Shown piece after piece: positions 25,138 to 34,125 of a DNA stretch of 43,858 nt; position 1 is the stretch's first letter, and the number at the start of each line of letters is the position of its first letter. The stretch lies in NCBI GenBank assembly GCA_017446685.1, contig JAFSQI010000093.1:1-43858 (forward strand), given 5' to 3'. The stretch comes from Butyrivibrio sp. GTDB taxonomy: Bacteria > Bacillota > Clostridia > Lachnospirales > Lachnospiraceae. The translations under genes and the position numbers were made by a program. Under the pieces are notes generated by a model. It did no database searches. It was not told the origin of the DNA and saw nothing but the letters and a program-made list of their open reading frames with translations.

Positions 25138-26168
25138 ATATGGAAGAGACGAAAATTGATATTATAGTTCCGTGGGTGGATGGAAGTGACCTGCTGTGGC
25201 TTGAAGAAAAAAGAAAATATGACAGGCTTGAAGTTGAAAGTGCCGGTAATTCCGCCCAGAGATTTAGAGATTGGGAGTTGATGCGGTATTTTTTCAGAGG
25301 CATCGAAAAAAATATGCCCTGGGTAAACAAAGTGTTTTTTGTGACATGGGGACATGTGCCGCAGTGGCTTAATACCGGATATGAAAAGCTTAGAGTAATA
25401 AAACATACTGATTATATTCCGGAAAAATACCTGCCTACTTTTAATTCAAATGTTATTGAGCTTAATTATCATCGCATAGAAGAACTTTCAGAAAATTTTA
25501 TTTTGTTTAATGATGATTTTTTTGTCATAAGAGAGAGCAGTCCGGAGTTATTTTTTCAGAATGGATTGCCATGCGATGAGCTTGTAGCAAAGACACTTGT
25601 GAATTATGACCCGTCATCATATATATGGCATATTGTTTTAAATAATATGGGAGTCATAAACAGATATTTTAGTGGTGGCAGAGCTATGTTCCGGAATTTT
25701 GATAAGTGGTTAAATCCTGTATATGACTTAAAAACCAATACAATGAATTTAAGTAAAATATTTGGAAAAAGGCTCTCGTCGTTTTATGATTTTCATACTC
25801 ATGTTTGTCATAAAAAAAGCGTATTTAAGAAATTGTGGGAATTAGAAGGAGATTACCTTGATAAAGTATGTATGAACAGATTTCGTTCTCCACTTGATTT
25901 AAGCCAATGGCTTATGAGATATTGGAATCTGGCTTCCGGGCAGTTTTTTCCTGTTGATATAAATAAAATCAGCAGATATTGTTGGTTTGATGATGTAGAA
26001 ACAAGCCTTGGTACGATACAGAGCGTGATAGCTGATAGTGATACCAGGATAATTGTGATAAACGACACTTTGGATGCCGAAGACGAATATGGATTTGAAA
26101 AATGCAAAGCGGGTGTCAGAGAATCTCTTGAGAATATTTTACCTGAAAAAAGTTCTTTTGAATTGTGA
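25134..26168 (+). CDS. Stealth family sugar-phosphate transferase
   Basis: Stealth proteins transfer a sugar 1-phosphate from a nucleotide sugar, making phosphodiester-linked glycans like some capsules and the human GlcNAc-phosphotransferase product. All conserved regions are visible in 344 residues: CR1 IDIIVPWVDGSD (7-18), CR2 with RFRDWELMRYFFRGIEKNMP and IEELSENFILFNDDFF (41-135), CR3 around HTHVCHKKSVFKKLW, and CR4 around NRFRSPLDLSQWL. This predicts a phosphodiester in the repeat unit. It overlaps the nucleotidyltransferase gene by ATGA. Confidence 0.92.
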   Translation: MNMEETKIDIIVPWVDGSDLLWLEEKRKYDRLEVESAGNSAQRFRDWELMRYFFRGIEKNMPWVNKVFFVTWGHVPQWLNTGYEKLRVIKHTDYIPEKYLPTFNSNVIELNYHRIEELSENFILFNDDFFVIRESSPELFFQNGLPCDELVAKTLVNYDPSSYIWHIVLNNMGVINRYFSGGRAMFRNFDKWLNPVYDLKTNTMNLSKIFGKRLSSFYDFHTHVCHKKSVFKKLWELEGDYLDKVCMNRFRSPLDLSQWLMRYWNLASGQFFPVDINKISRYCWFDDVETSLGTIQSVIADSDTRIIVINDTLDAEDEYGFEKCKAGVRESLENILPEKSSFEL

Positions 26169-26180
26169 GGAGAGTTTAGA

Positions 26181-27140
26181 ATGAGCAACAAGCTTATAAG
26201 TATTATAGTCCCTGCCCACAATGTGGAACGTTATATTGATAAATGTCTGACTTCGCTGGCACTTCAGACCTATAAAAATCTGGAGATTATTGTTATTGAT
26301 GATAATTCACCTGATGAGTCAGGAAAAATCGCAGACAAATGGGCTGAGCGGGATAATAGATTTAAAGTGATCCATAATCAGAAAAATATGGGACATTCCA
26401 CAGTCAGAAATATAGGACTTGATGTGGCAAAAGGAGACTATATCGGTTTTGTGGATCCGGATGATTATGTTGATCACAGGATGTTTGATAGATTGCTGGA
26501 ACTGTCGATAAATAATGATGCGGATATTTCGCTTTGTCTTGAAAAAGCATTTGAGGATGGCAAAGCAGAGCCGGATTTTTCTAATAAAGAAGATATTATT
26601 GTAAGGGTTGAGAAACATGAAGAATATATAGAGCATTTCATGGATCCGTTTACAGGTCCTATTGGATGGAGCTGGAATAAGCTTTACAGGTCACAGCTTT
26701 TTAAAGATGTTCGCTATAGAGATTATATGCTTGAGGATATTATATTAAATGCTGAAATTTCAAAAAAAGTGAAAAAAGCAGTATGGACAAATGAAAGAAT
26801 GTATGCATACAGAATAAGAACAGACAGTGAGACGGCAGCAGGAAAAAGGGATATTTCAGTACCTGCAGCAGAGTCGTTTTGGAAAACATATGAAATACTA
26901 CTTTATAATGATAGTTCATTTACTGACAGGTATTTGCTCGCAGTTTTGGGAAAAACGGCAAATTTATATGGAAACTGCAGGAAAACCCATGGCAAAAAAT
27001 CTGCCGGACCAATTCAAGCCGTATATTGTAAGAAGTTTGACATGTACAAAAATGTAATAAAAAATATGTCTTTTAAGGATTTTGTGAAACTTAATATGGC
27101 CAGGTATGTGGGATCATTATATAGTTATATGGCAAAATAA
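26181..27140 (+). CDS. GT2 family glycosyltransferase
   Basis: This 319-residue GT-A enzyme has ISIIVPAHNVERYIDKCL at the start, IIVIDDNSPDES near residue 34 and FVDPDDYVDHRMF near residue 92, where DPDD is the metal motif. GWSWNKLYRSQLF near residue 158 is the acceptor-side motif common to EpsJ-type enzymes. GAGGAGAG precedes the ATG. It follows the Stealth gene by 12 bases. The donor cannot be predicted from sequence alone. Confidence 0.88.
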   Translation: MSNKLISIIVPAHNVERYIDKCLTSLALQTYKNLEIIVIDDNSPDESGKIADKWAERDNRFKVIHNQKNMGHSTVRNIGLDVAKGDYIGFVDPDDYVDHRMFDRLLELSINNDADISLCLEKAFEDGKAEPDFSNKEDIIVRVEKHEEYIEHFMDPFTGPIGWSWNKLYRSQLFKDVRYRDYMLEDIILNAEISKKVKKAVWTNERMYAYRIRTDSETAAGKRDISVPAAESFWKTYEILLYNDSSFTDRYLLAVLGKTANLYGNCRKTHGKKSAGPIQAVYCKKFDMYKNVIKNMSFKDFVKLNMARYVGSLYSYMAK

Positions 27141-27161
27141 AGAAAATTATAGGGAAGAAAA

Positions 27162-28853
27162 ATGAGTGCAATCAATAAAGTAAAAAAGTATTGGAACAGA
27201 AAAGAAGATGCAGTTGTGTATTTTAAATGGGTACTTGGTTATACGAAACCATATATTCCACAACTGGCATTTTTGATGATAGTTGATCTTATATCGACAT
27301 TATTATCAGTTAGCATGGCTATTATAGGAAAGAGGATGATTGATAAGGCATCTATGGGAATGGTGTCTGATCTTTGGACAATAATTATAATGTATGTATT
27401 TGTTATTATTGGATCTGAAGGCCTGACAATGGTAAGCAATATGCTCTCCGTAGTAATAAACGAGAAATTTACTTTCGGCATTAGAAAAAAGGTATTTAGA
27501 AGAATACTTGATACAAACTGGCTTGATATATCAAAATATCATTCCGGTGATCTGATGACAAGGCTTACAAGTGACGTACAGTCAATATCAGAAGGAATTT
27601 CTAATACGATTCCTACAATTATCAGATTGATCATAGAGCTTTTAGTCACATTTGTTACATTATCATACTATGATATTCGACTGGCACTTTTTGCACTTCT
27701 TGTTGCTCCTATTGCTATGCTTGCAAGTTTCATACTTGGTAGACAGCTTAAAAAGCTACAGGTTAAGGTTCAGGAATCAGAATCTAAATATCGTTCATTT
27801 ATGCAGGAAAGTATAGCAAACATTCTTATTGCAAAGTCTTTTTGTCTTGAAGAATATTCCGAAAACAAACTTCAGACACTTAGAGATGAGAGAATGTACT
27901 GGGTGTTTAAGCGCAGTAAAGTTAATATGTATGCTTCTGCTGCTATTGGCCTTTCTTTTCAGCTTGGCTACGTAGTAGCTTTTGCATGGGGCGCGATATG
28001 TATAGCCAACAAAGCAATAAGTTACGGCACGATGACTGTATTTTTACAACTTGTTAACAGGATTCAGGGACCGATTATTTCATTGGCGCATTATGTTCCT
28101 TTAGTCATTTCGATGCTTGCTTCTGCAGGAAGAGTAATTGAGCTTCAGAAGCTTTCAAAGGAAAAGAGGACAGGAGAGAAAATTGAGCCGGAAAACATTG
28201 GAGTAAAGGTTAATGATATTACCTTCGGATATTCAGATGAAAATGTGTTTGAAAACGCAGATATTGAGTTTAAACCCGGAGATTTTACAGCTATAGTTGG
28301 TAAATCAGGAATAGGAAAGACTACTCTTGTAAGGCTTATTATGGCTTTCACGGACAAGTACAAGGGTGATATCACTTTTTACAACAATCAGGGCCAGACT
28401 ATGAAGGCAAGTCCGGATGCCAGAGAGTTCATTGCTTATGTTCCTCAGGGAAATACGCTTTTTAGCGGTACTATCAGAGAAAACATACTTATGGGTAAAA
28501 AGGATGCTACTGATGAAGAAATCATTGAAGCATTAAAAAGTGCAGCGGCCTATGATTTTGTCAAAACTTTCCCCAAGGGAATAAATACTGTAATTGGTGA
28601 AAAAGGTGTTGGCATTTCAGAGGGACAGGCTCAGAGAATTGCTATAGCAAGAGCGCTTGTAAAAAAAGCTCCTTTTCTTATTTTGGATGAGGCTACGTCA
28701 TCTCTTGATGAAAAAACAGAGCTCAGTGTACTTGAAGGAATTAGAAAATGGAATCCTTCGCCAACATGTCTTTTGATTACACACAGAAGATCTGTTTTAT
28801 CATATTGTGACAGAGAGATAGTTATTTCCGGTAAAAAAATGGAAATTGTATAA
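27162..28853 (+). CDS. ABC exporter half-transporter (fused permease and ATPase)
   Basis: This 563-residue type IV ABC half-transporter has six N-terminal membrane segments (to about residue 305) and a nucleotide-binding domain from about 340. Walker A is VGKSGIGKTT near 384-393, the Q-loop is YVPQGNTLF, the signature is ISEGQAQR instead of the common LSGGQ, Walker B is FLILDEATSSLDE, and the H-loop is LLITHRRS. It should work as a homodimer. Its cargo is unknown: a lipid-linked glycan, or a peptide given the PqqD-like and nucleotidyltransferase genes. A Wzx flippase is also present downstream. The two-component genes follow directly. Confidence 0.9.
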   Translation: MSAINKVKKYWNRKEDAVVYFKWVLGYTKPYIPQLAFLMIVDLISTLLSVSMAIIGKRMIDKASMGMVSDLWTIIIMYVFVIIGSEGLTMVSNMLSVVINEKFTFGIRKKVFRRILDTNWLDISKYHSGDLMTRLTSDVQSISEGISNTIPTIIRLIIELLVTFVTLSYYDIRLALFALLVAPIAMLASFILGRQLKKLQVKVQESESKYRSFMQESIANILIAKSFCLEEYSENKLQTLRDERMYWVFKRSKVNMYASAAIGLSFQLGYVVAFAWGAICIANKAISYGTMTVFLQLVNRIQGPIISLAHYVPLVISMLASAGRVIELQKLSKEKRTGEKIEPENIGVKVNDITFGYSDENVFENADIEFKPGDFTAIVGKSGIGKTTLVRLIMAFTDKYKGDITFYNNQGQTMKASPDAREFIAYVPQGNTLFSGTIRENILMGKKDATDEEIIEALKSAAAYDFVKTFPKGINTVIGEKGVGISEGQAQRIAIARALVKKAPFLILDEATSSLDEKTELSVLEGIRKWNPSPTCLLITHRRSVLSYCDREIVISGKKMEIV

Positions 28854-28865
28854 TGTGAGGCCATT

Positions 28866-29555
28866 ATGTACAAAATACTTATGATTGATGATGATCTTGA
28901 AGTGCTCAAAGTAAATAAAAAGTTTTTTGAAGAAAAAAGCTGCATAGTGGAAATATGTAGTGATTCTCGTGAGGCACTTAAAATACTTGATAACTTTAAT
29001 CCCGATTGTATACTTCTTGATGTCATGATGCCGGGGATAGATGGCATCTCTCTTTGCAGGAAAATCAGAAAAAAAACAGGGATTCCAATTCTTTTTCTAT
29101 CAGGAAAAGTTTCTGAGGATGATAAGATAGAAGGTTTGGAAGCAGGAGCAGATGATTATATTGAAAAGCCATACAGTTTAAAGGAAGTATATCTGCGCAT
29201 TGTTGCAAATGTTCGCAGATATACACAAAGTATGCCAGTGACAGCGCATAATATGTTGATAAAGCTTGGCTCATTTTCGCTTGATAAGGAGAATCATAAG
29301 CTTTTTTATCATAATGAAGAAATTGTCATATCCAATAAAGAATATCAGCTTATTTTGATTTTGGCAGAAAATGAGGGCAAAGAGCTGACTTTTGAAGAAA
29401 TCGGACGTGGTCTGTGGGGAACGTATATAGACACAGACAGGCGCAGTATTATGGTCAATGTGTCCAGACTTCGTAAAAAAATAGAAGAACAGACAGGTGT
29501 GGATAATCTTATAGAAACAGTGTGGTCTAAGGGATATAAGCTTGTTAAACACTAA
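28866..29555 (+). CDS. OmpR-family response regulator
   Basis: This 229-residue protein has a receiver domain with acidic pocket DDD at 8-10, phospho-acceptor Asp52 (CILLDVMMPG), switch Ser79 and Lys101 (YIEKP), followed by a winged-helix DNA-binding domain from about residue 130 with SNKEYQLILILAENEGKELTFEEI and the C-terminal RRSIMVNVSRLRKKIEE recognition region. It pairs with the next gene. It is inside the operon 12 bases after the ABC gene, so it may autoregulate the locus or couple it to exporter activity. Confidence 0.93.
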   Translation: MYKILMIDDDLEVLKVNKKFFEEKSCIVEICSDSREALKILDNFNPDCILLDVMMPGIDGISLCRKIRKKTGIPILFLSGKVSEDDKIEGLEAGADDYIEKPYSLKEVYLRIVANVRRYTQSMPVTAHNMLIKLGSFSLDKENHKLFYHNEEIVISNKEYQLILILAENEGKELTFEEIGRGLWGTYIDTDRRSIMVNVSRLRKKIEEQTGVDNLIETVWSKGYKLVKH

Positions 29556-29583
29556 TTTTTATTAAAACAATCAGAGGAAAATA

Positions 29584-30393
29584 ATGCCTAAAAAAAAATT
29601 CAAACAACCGTATGTTGACAGTAATACGGTTGCTGAGCTTTCCAAAAAGCTTCTTGAGGCAAACAGCAGGCTAAAAGAGGCGGAAAATGAAAGAAGGATC
29701 ATGCTTGAGAATATTTCGCATGATCTCAGAGCTCCTCTTACAGCCATGAGGAGTACAATTGATCTTTTGAAAGAGAGAAGTAGTGATGGAAAGTTTTCTT
29801 TTTCTTCAAAAGAAACGGATGAGCTTTTGAGCATTTTGGACAGGCGATCTCAAAATTTGGAGGAGCTTGTTCAGAATCTTTATTTTTTGACCAAGCTCGA
29901 AAATGGAAGTGAACGTCTTAATTTTGAAAAGGTTCCGGTTGATTTTTTCCTTGAGGATTATTTCTTTTCAACTGAGATTGATGATAAATACAAGGAAAGA
30001 GAGCTTGAACTTAAAATACAGGAAAACTCTGATGTGATGATATATATAGATGTAAATAAGTTTACAAGGGTACTTGATAATCTTTTTACAAATGCTTTGA
30101 AATACTCCGAAAAAGGAGCAAGTATCATACTCGGAGCCAGTTATTTTGAGGATAAAGTTGCTATTTTTGTCAAGGATACAGGAATAGGTATACCTGACGA
30201 TGCAATTGAGCATGTATTTGAAAGAACCTACAGAGTATCTAAGGCACGAACACCATCTACTGCGTCAGGAAGTGGCCTTGGATTGTCTATAGCCCAAAAT
30301 ATTATTTTACAGCATGGGGGCAATATATATTGTGAGAGTACGCTTGGAGAGGGAAGTACTTTTACAATTGAGCTGCCGATAGTTAAGGAATAG
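29584..30393 (+). CDS. Histidine kinase without membrane or sensor domain
   Basis: This 269-residue kinase contains only a short coiled-coil lead (about 12-40), a HisKA domain with His46 in NISHDLRAPLTA, and a HATPase_c domain with N-box FTNALKYSEKG, G1 DTGIGIP, the F-box in VFERTYRV and G2 GSGLGLS. No transmembrane segment or sensor domain precedes HisKA, and the 28 bases before the ATG leave no room for one. It must sense through a partner or a cytoplasmic signal; the adjacent ABC exporter is a candidate partner. AGAGGAAAA precedes the ATG. Confidence 0.9.
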   Translation: MPKKKFKQPYVDSNTVAELSKKLLEANSRLKEAENERRIMLENISHDLRAPLTAMRSTIDLLKERSSDGKFSFSSKETDELLSILDRRSQNLEELVQNLYFLTKLENGSERLNFEKVPVDFFLEDYFFSTEIDDKYKERELELKIQENSDVMIYIDVNKFTRVLDNLFTNALKYSEKGASIILGASYFEDKVAIFVKDTGIGIPDDAIEHVFERTYRVSKARTPSTASGSGLGLSIAQNIILQHGGNIYCESTLGEGSTFTIELPIVKE

Positions 30394-30399
30394 TGATAT

Positions 30400-31944
30400 A
30401 TGAGTGGTAGAGCTAAGAATTCAGCACATAATGCAGCAATGGGGTTTATTTACCATTTTTCGGGGACCTTGCTTAGTTTTGTTTCAAGAACAATATTTAT
30501 TAGTACACTCGGAAAAGAGTATCTTGGACTAAACGGTATTTTTTCAGATGTGTTGTCACTTTTGTCGATGGCAGACCTTGGCTTTTCAACAGCTATGGCG
30601 TACAGCTTTTACAAGCCTCTTGCTGATAAGGATGAGGAAAAAATTGCTTCGCTTATTGCTTTTTACAAAAAGATATATAATGTCATAGCAATGGTGGTTT
30701 TGGGACTTGGATTATTATGTATACCATTTCTTAAATTTATCATTAATACGCAGGAAGATATTCCTTATCTTGAGGTATATTATCTTTTTGCTCTTTCAAA
30801 TGTTGTGTTGTCTTATCTTTTTGTGTATAAGACAACACTTCTCACTGCAGATCAAAAGGATTACAAGGTCGTAAAAATTAGAAATATCATGCAGTGGGTA
30901 AGGACAATACTTAGAATAATAGTTCTTCTGGTGTGGAAAAACTACATCATTTATCTCGCGATAGGTACAGCGACAGTACTGATAAATAATTTTGCGGCAT
31001 CAAGTGCAGCAGAGAAGGAATATCCATACATAAAAAATATCAAAGGAAAGATTGGAGAAGAATTTGATATTAAAAAGAAGATAGTTGAGAATATGAAGTC
31101 TGTTTTTATTTATAAGGCTTCGGGCACGCTTTTCAACGCCACTGACAATGTGATAATCTCTAAGATAATCAGTACTTCAGCGGTAGGAGTATATTCAAAT
31201 TATCTTTTACTTAGCAGCAAGCTTCTTTTGTTTATTCAAATCATTTTTTCATCAATGACTGCCAGTATCGGAAATGTAATTGCTAAGGACAGTTCAAAAA
31301 AACGTTTTGAAGTTTTTGAGGCTCTTCAATCAATCAGTTTTATTTTTTGCGGCATTATTGCCACCTTGTTTTGTGTCATGGCAAATGATGTGATAAGAAT
31401 CTGGCTTGGAGATTCTTTTCTTTTGTCTAAAACAGTAGTAATTGCGATTACAGGTAATACATATCTGTCATGTGTGCTTCTTCCATTGTGGACTTACAGG
31501 GATGCTTCGGGGTTATATCTTAAAACCAAGTATGCAATGCTGTTTGGAGCAATAGAAAATGTTGTTTTATCTATTGTGCTGGGGCATTTTATAGGTCTTG
31601 CGGGAATAATATTTGCATCAGCTATTTCGCGAATAACCTCTTACTGCTGGTATGAACCAAAACTGTTATTTAAAGAGTATTTTGAAAAAGATTATAAGCC
31701 ATATTATTTTAGTATTTTAAAACATATTCTGTTGTTGACAATTGTAATAGCAGCCTTTGAATTTTGCTGGTCAAAATATGATGTTAATGGAATTGTCAGT
31801 CTTTTTATAAAGGGAATAACAACAGGAATGCTAAGCTGTTTTATATTTTTTATGGCATTTCGAAATACTGATGGAGCGAAGACTATAATATATAAGGCAA
31901 AGCAGGCATTGCAGGCAATTAAGAAAAAAATATCAGGTAAGTGA
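30400..31944 (+). CDS. wzx: Wzx-type lipid-linked oligosaccharide flippase
   Basis: This 514-residue MOP-superfamily protein has about twelve to fourteen membrane segments. The N-terminus (STLGKEYLGLNGIFSDVLSLLSMADLGFSTAMAYSFYKPLADKDE region, residues 33-80) is the typical start of Firmicutes polysaccharide flippases. It moves undecaprenyl-linked repeat units to the outer face. It lies 6 bases after the kinase gene and ends 9 bases before the ATG chosen for the next glycosyltransferase. With Wzy and the Wzz-kinase it completes a Wzx/Wzy pathway. Confidence 0.92.
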   Translation: MSGRAKNSAHNAAMGFIYHFSGTLLSFVSRTIFISTLGKEYLGLNGIFSDVLSLLSMADLGFSTAMAYSFYKPLADKDEEKIASLIAFYKKIYNVIAMVVLGLGLLCIPFLKFIINTQEDIPYLEVYYLFALSNVVLSYLFVYKTTLLTADQKDYKVVKIRNIMQWVRTILRIIVLLVWKNYIIYLAIGTATVLINNFAASSAAEKEYPYIKNIKGKIGEEFDIKKKIVENMKSVFIYKASGTLFNATDNVIISKIISTSAVGVYSNYLLLSSKLLLFIQIIFSSMTASIGNVIAKDSSKKRFEVFEALQSISFIFCGIIATLFCVMANDVIRIWLGDSFLLSKTVVIAITGNTYLSCVLLPLWTYRDASGLYLKTKYAMLFGAIENVVLSIVLGHFIGLAGIIFASAISRITSYCWYEPKLLFKEYFEKDYKPYYFSILKHILLLTIVIAAFEFCWSKYDVNGIVSLFIKGITTGMLSCFIFFMAFRNTDGAKTIIYKAKQALQAIKKKISGK

Positions 31945-31952
31945 AGAATATT

Positions 31953-32975
31953 ATGAGTGTTTTTGAAAAAAAGGTAAGCATTGTCGTTCCAGTCTATAAT
32001 GGGGAAAAGTATGTAGACAGATGCTTAAGGGGCATACTTGATCAGAAGTACAAAAACATAGAGTGTATAGTTGTTGATGATGGCAGTACTGATGGAACAG
32101 GAATGTTGTGCGACAGGTATGCTGCCTGTGATTTAAGAATAAAGGTTGTACATCAGGAAAATAAGGGACTTAGCGGTGCCAGAAATGTTGGGACCAGATA
32201 TGCTACAGGGGATTATGTTGTTTACTTTGATGTTGATGACGAGGTGACTGATTCACTGCTTTCTGAAAATATAGAAATTGCAGAACAAGAGCAGGCTGAT
32301 GTCGTTATGTATGGTTTTTGGTATTACAATGTTGAAACCGGAAAAAAAATACCAAATTTGATGCAGGAAAAGTTTGCGGGAGAAGATGAACTTTTTTTCA
32401 GAAACGCTCTCATTCCAGCCATCCGGCATGAAGTCTTTAATGCCCCGTGGAATAAAATATATCGCAGAGAGTTTTTGGTTGAGAATAAACTATGCTTTGA
32501 TGAAAACTATCCGATTTATGAAGATATTATTTTTGCATCTGAAATGCTCCAATATGCAAAAAAAATAGTGATAAATCCTTCAATGTACTATATATATAAT
32601 GTGAGATCTTCGGGAAGCCTTATTTCAAAATATGTTGATAAATACTTTGAATCAGTGACAAGGTTCTATCAAAATGCGATGAGATATTGTGATAGATATT
32701 CTGACAATAAAACTCAGGTTGAAAGCTTTAGTACTCTTTATATGAAGCTTGTCACAACAAATCTTAAGCAGATAAGCTGCAATGGAAATATGTCATTTGG
32801 CGCAAAATATTTGAAAATCAAGATGATATGTGCGTCAGAAGATGTGCAATCGGCGCTTTTACATGCAAATATGAGTCGGAAAAGGAAAATCACACATTTT
32901 CTGATCAGGAATAATATGATAGTTCTGATTATTTCCATGTATAGAGTTCTTGGCGGTGTAAAAAAATTCCGTTAA
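31953..32975 (+). CDS. GT2 family glycosyltransferase
   Basis: This 340-residue enzyme has KVSIVVPVYNGEKYVDRCL at the N-terminus, CIVVDDGSTDGT and YFDVDDEVTD near residue 90, so the usual DSDD metal motif reads DVDD. NAPWNKIYRREFL is the acceptor-side motif. A GTG at 31941 overlapping the flippase stop is an alternative start; the ATG at 31953 was chosen because the family fold begins just after it and AGTGAAG is suitably placed. Specificity is unknown. Confidence 0.87.
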   Translation: MSVFEKKVSIVVPVYNGEKYVDRCLRGILDQKYKNIECIVVDDGSTDGTGMLCDRYAACDLRIKVVHQENKGLSGARNVGTRYATGDYVVYFDVDDEVTDSLLSENIEIAEQEQADVVMYGFWYYNVETGKKIPNLMQEKFAGEDELFFRNALIPAIRHEVFNAPWNKIYRREFLVENKLCFDENYPIYEDIIFASEMLQYAKKIVINPSMYYIYNVRSSGSLISKYVDKYFESVTRFYQNAMRYCDRYSDNKTQVESFSTLYMKLVTTNLKQISCNGNMSFGAKYLKIKMICASEDVQSALLHANMSRKRKITHFLIRNNMIVLIISMYRVLGGVKKFR

Positions 32976-33008
32976 CGGTATTGCTCTATTTTTATGAAGG
33001 ATATTTTA

Positions 33009-34082
33009 ATGAAAACATTAAACAAGAAAGCCAGTAAGTTTTTTGAAAGAATCAAATTAAAGCCATATATTGATTATTATAGTGGAAAAAAGGATCATGA
33101 CAGATATGGAAAGAGCGATAAGAAACGAATCTTTTTAATGTTGGTCCCCGGTTATGGTAATATAGGAGACCAGGCAATAGCTCAGGCTACAATAAAGTAT
33201 TTAAAGGAGAATTTTAAAGAATATGAACTGGTGGTCATACCTCTTTATGCCAGATTTTATTGTGCCGGTGCTGTAAAAAGTGTAATTAGTAAAGATGACC
33301 TTATTTTTTTACAAGGTGGCGGGAATTTCGGAAATCTTTATATGTATATTGAGGAGAGCAGGAGGTTTATTGTTAAGCACTTTCCCGACAACAAGATAGT
33401 ATCTTTTCCTGTTACCATAACATATGAAAAGAGTAGAAAGGGAAAGAGGGAGTTTTTAAGATCAAAACGTATTTATGATGCGCACAAGGATTTTACCATA
33501 ATATCCAGGGATGAAAGATCATATGAGTTTGCGTTGAAGAATTTTGACAAAGCCAGAAATTTAATATGTCCTGACATGGTTTTTTATATGTGGGAAAAAG
33601 AAAAGGAATCAGTTCAGTTTGTGGAAAGAAGGGATATCGGAATATGCCTTCGAAGTGATCCTGAAAAATATAAAGGCATAAGCAGAGTAGATATTTTAAA
33701 GGCTATCTCAGAAAAAACGGATAATTGGAAAATAATTGACACTCAGCAATCAAGACCGATAGGAGAAGAAACACGAGACTATGAAATGATTTCTGTCAAA
33801 AGAGATTTTGCTGCTTGTAAGGTCATAATAACCGACAGGCTTCATGGAATGATATTATCGCTTATTACAGGTACACCCTGTGTTGTGCTCCCAACCAAAG
33901 ACCAGAAAACAAAAGAAACCTATAAATGGGTAAAAGAGCTTAATACAGTCAGGTATTGTGAGAATTGTAATGTGGATGACATTATTAAAAATGTGGATGA
34001 ACTAATGGCAGTTGAAGGGGAAAATTATATAGACTTTAAAACACTGTATTTTAAAGATTTAAAAAGTAAGATATTAATGTGA
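33009..34082 (+). CDS. Polysaccharide pyruvyl transferase family protein
   Basis: Members of PF04230 (CsaB/WcaK/Pvg1 family) add ketal-linked pyruvate from PEP to sugars, giving acidic polymers. The 357 residues show LVPGYGNIGDQAIAQATIKYL near residue 33, an IFLQGGGNFGNLY stretch and [21 protein letters not shown] near the C-terminus, the last being the family hallmark. I chose ATG 33009 because GAAGGAT lies upstream; an ATG at 32994 has no ribosome site. It is the last gene of the operon before a strong terminator. Confidence 0.9.
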   Translation: MKTLNKKASKFFERIKLKPYIDYYSGKKDHDRYGKSDKKRIFLMLVPGYGNIGDQAIAQATIKYLKENFKEYELVVIPLYARFYCAGAVKSVISKDDLIFLQGGGNFGNLYMYIEESRRFIVKHFPDNKIVSFPVTITYEKSRKGKREFLRSKRIYDAHKDFTIISRDERSYEFALKNFDKARNLICPDMVFYMWEKEKESVQFVERRDIGICLRSDPEKYKGISRVDILKAISEKTDNWKIIDTQQSRPIGEETRDYEMISVKRDFAACKVIITDRLHGMILSLITGTPCVVLPTKDQKTKETYKWVKELNTVRYCENCNVDDIIKNVDELMAVEGENYIDFKTLYFKDLKSKILM

Positions 34083-34083
34083 T

Positions 34084-34125
34084 AACTGATGCGCTTGTTT
34101 AGATTAGCGCATCAGTTTTATTTTT
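34084..34125. terminator. Terminator of the main polysaccharide operon
   Basis: Bases 34084-34094 pair perfectly with 34107-34117 around a 12-base loop, followed by TTTATTTTT on the plus strand. The convergent PP-loop gene has its TAA stop in the loop, so both transcripts end here. The minus-strand side lacks a strong U-run. Confidence 0.85.
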
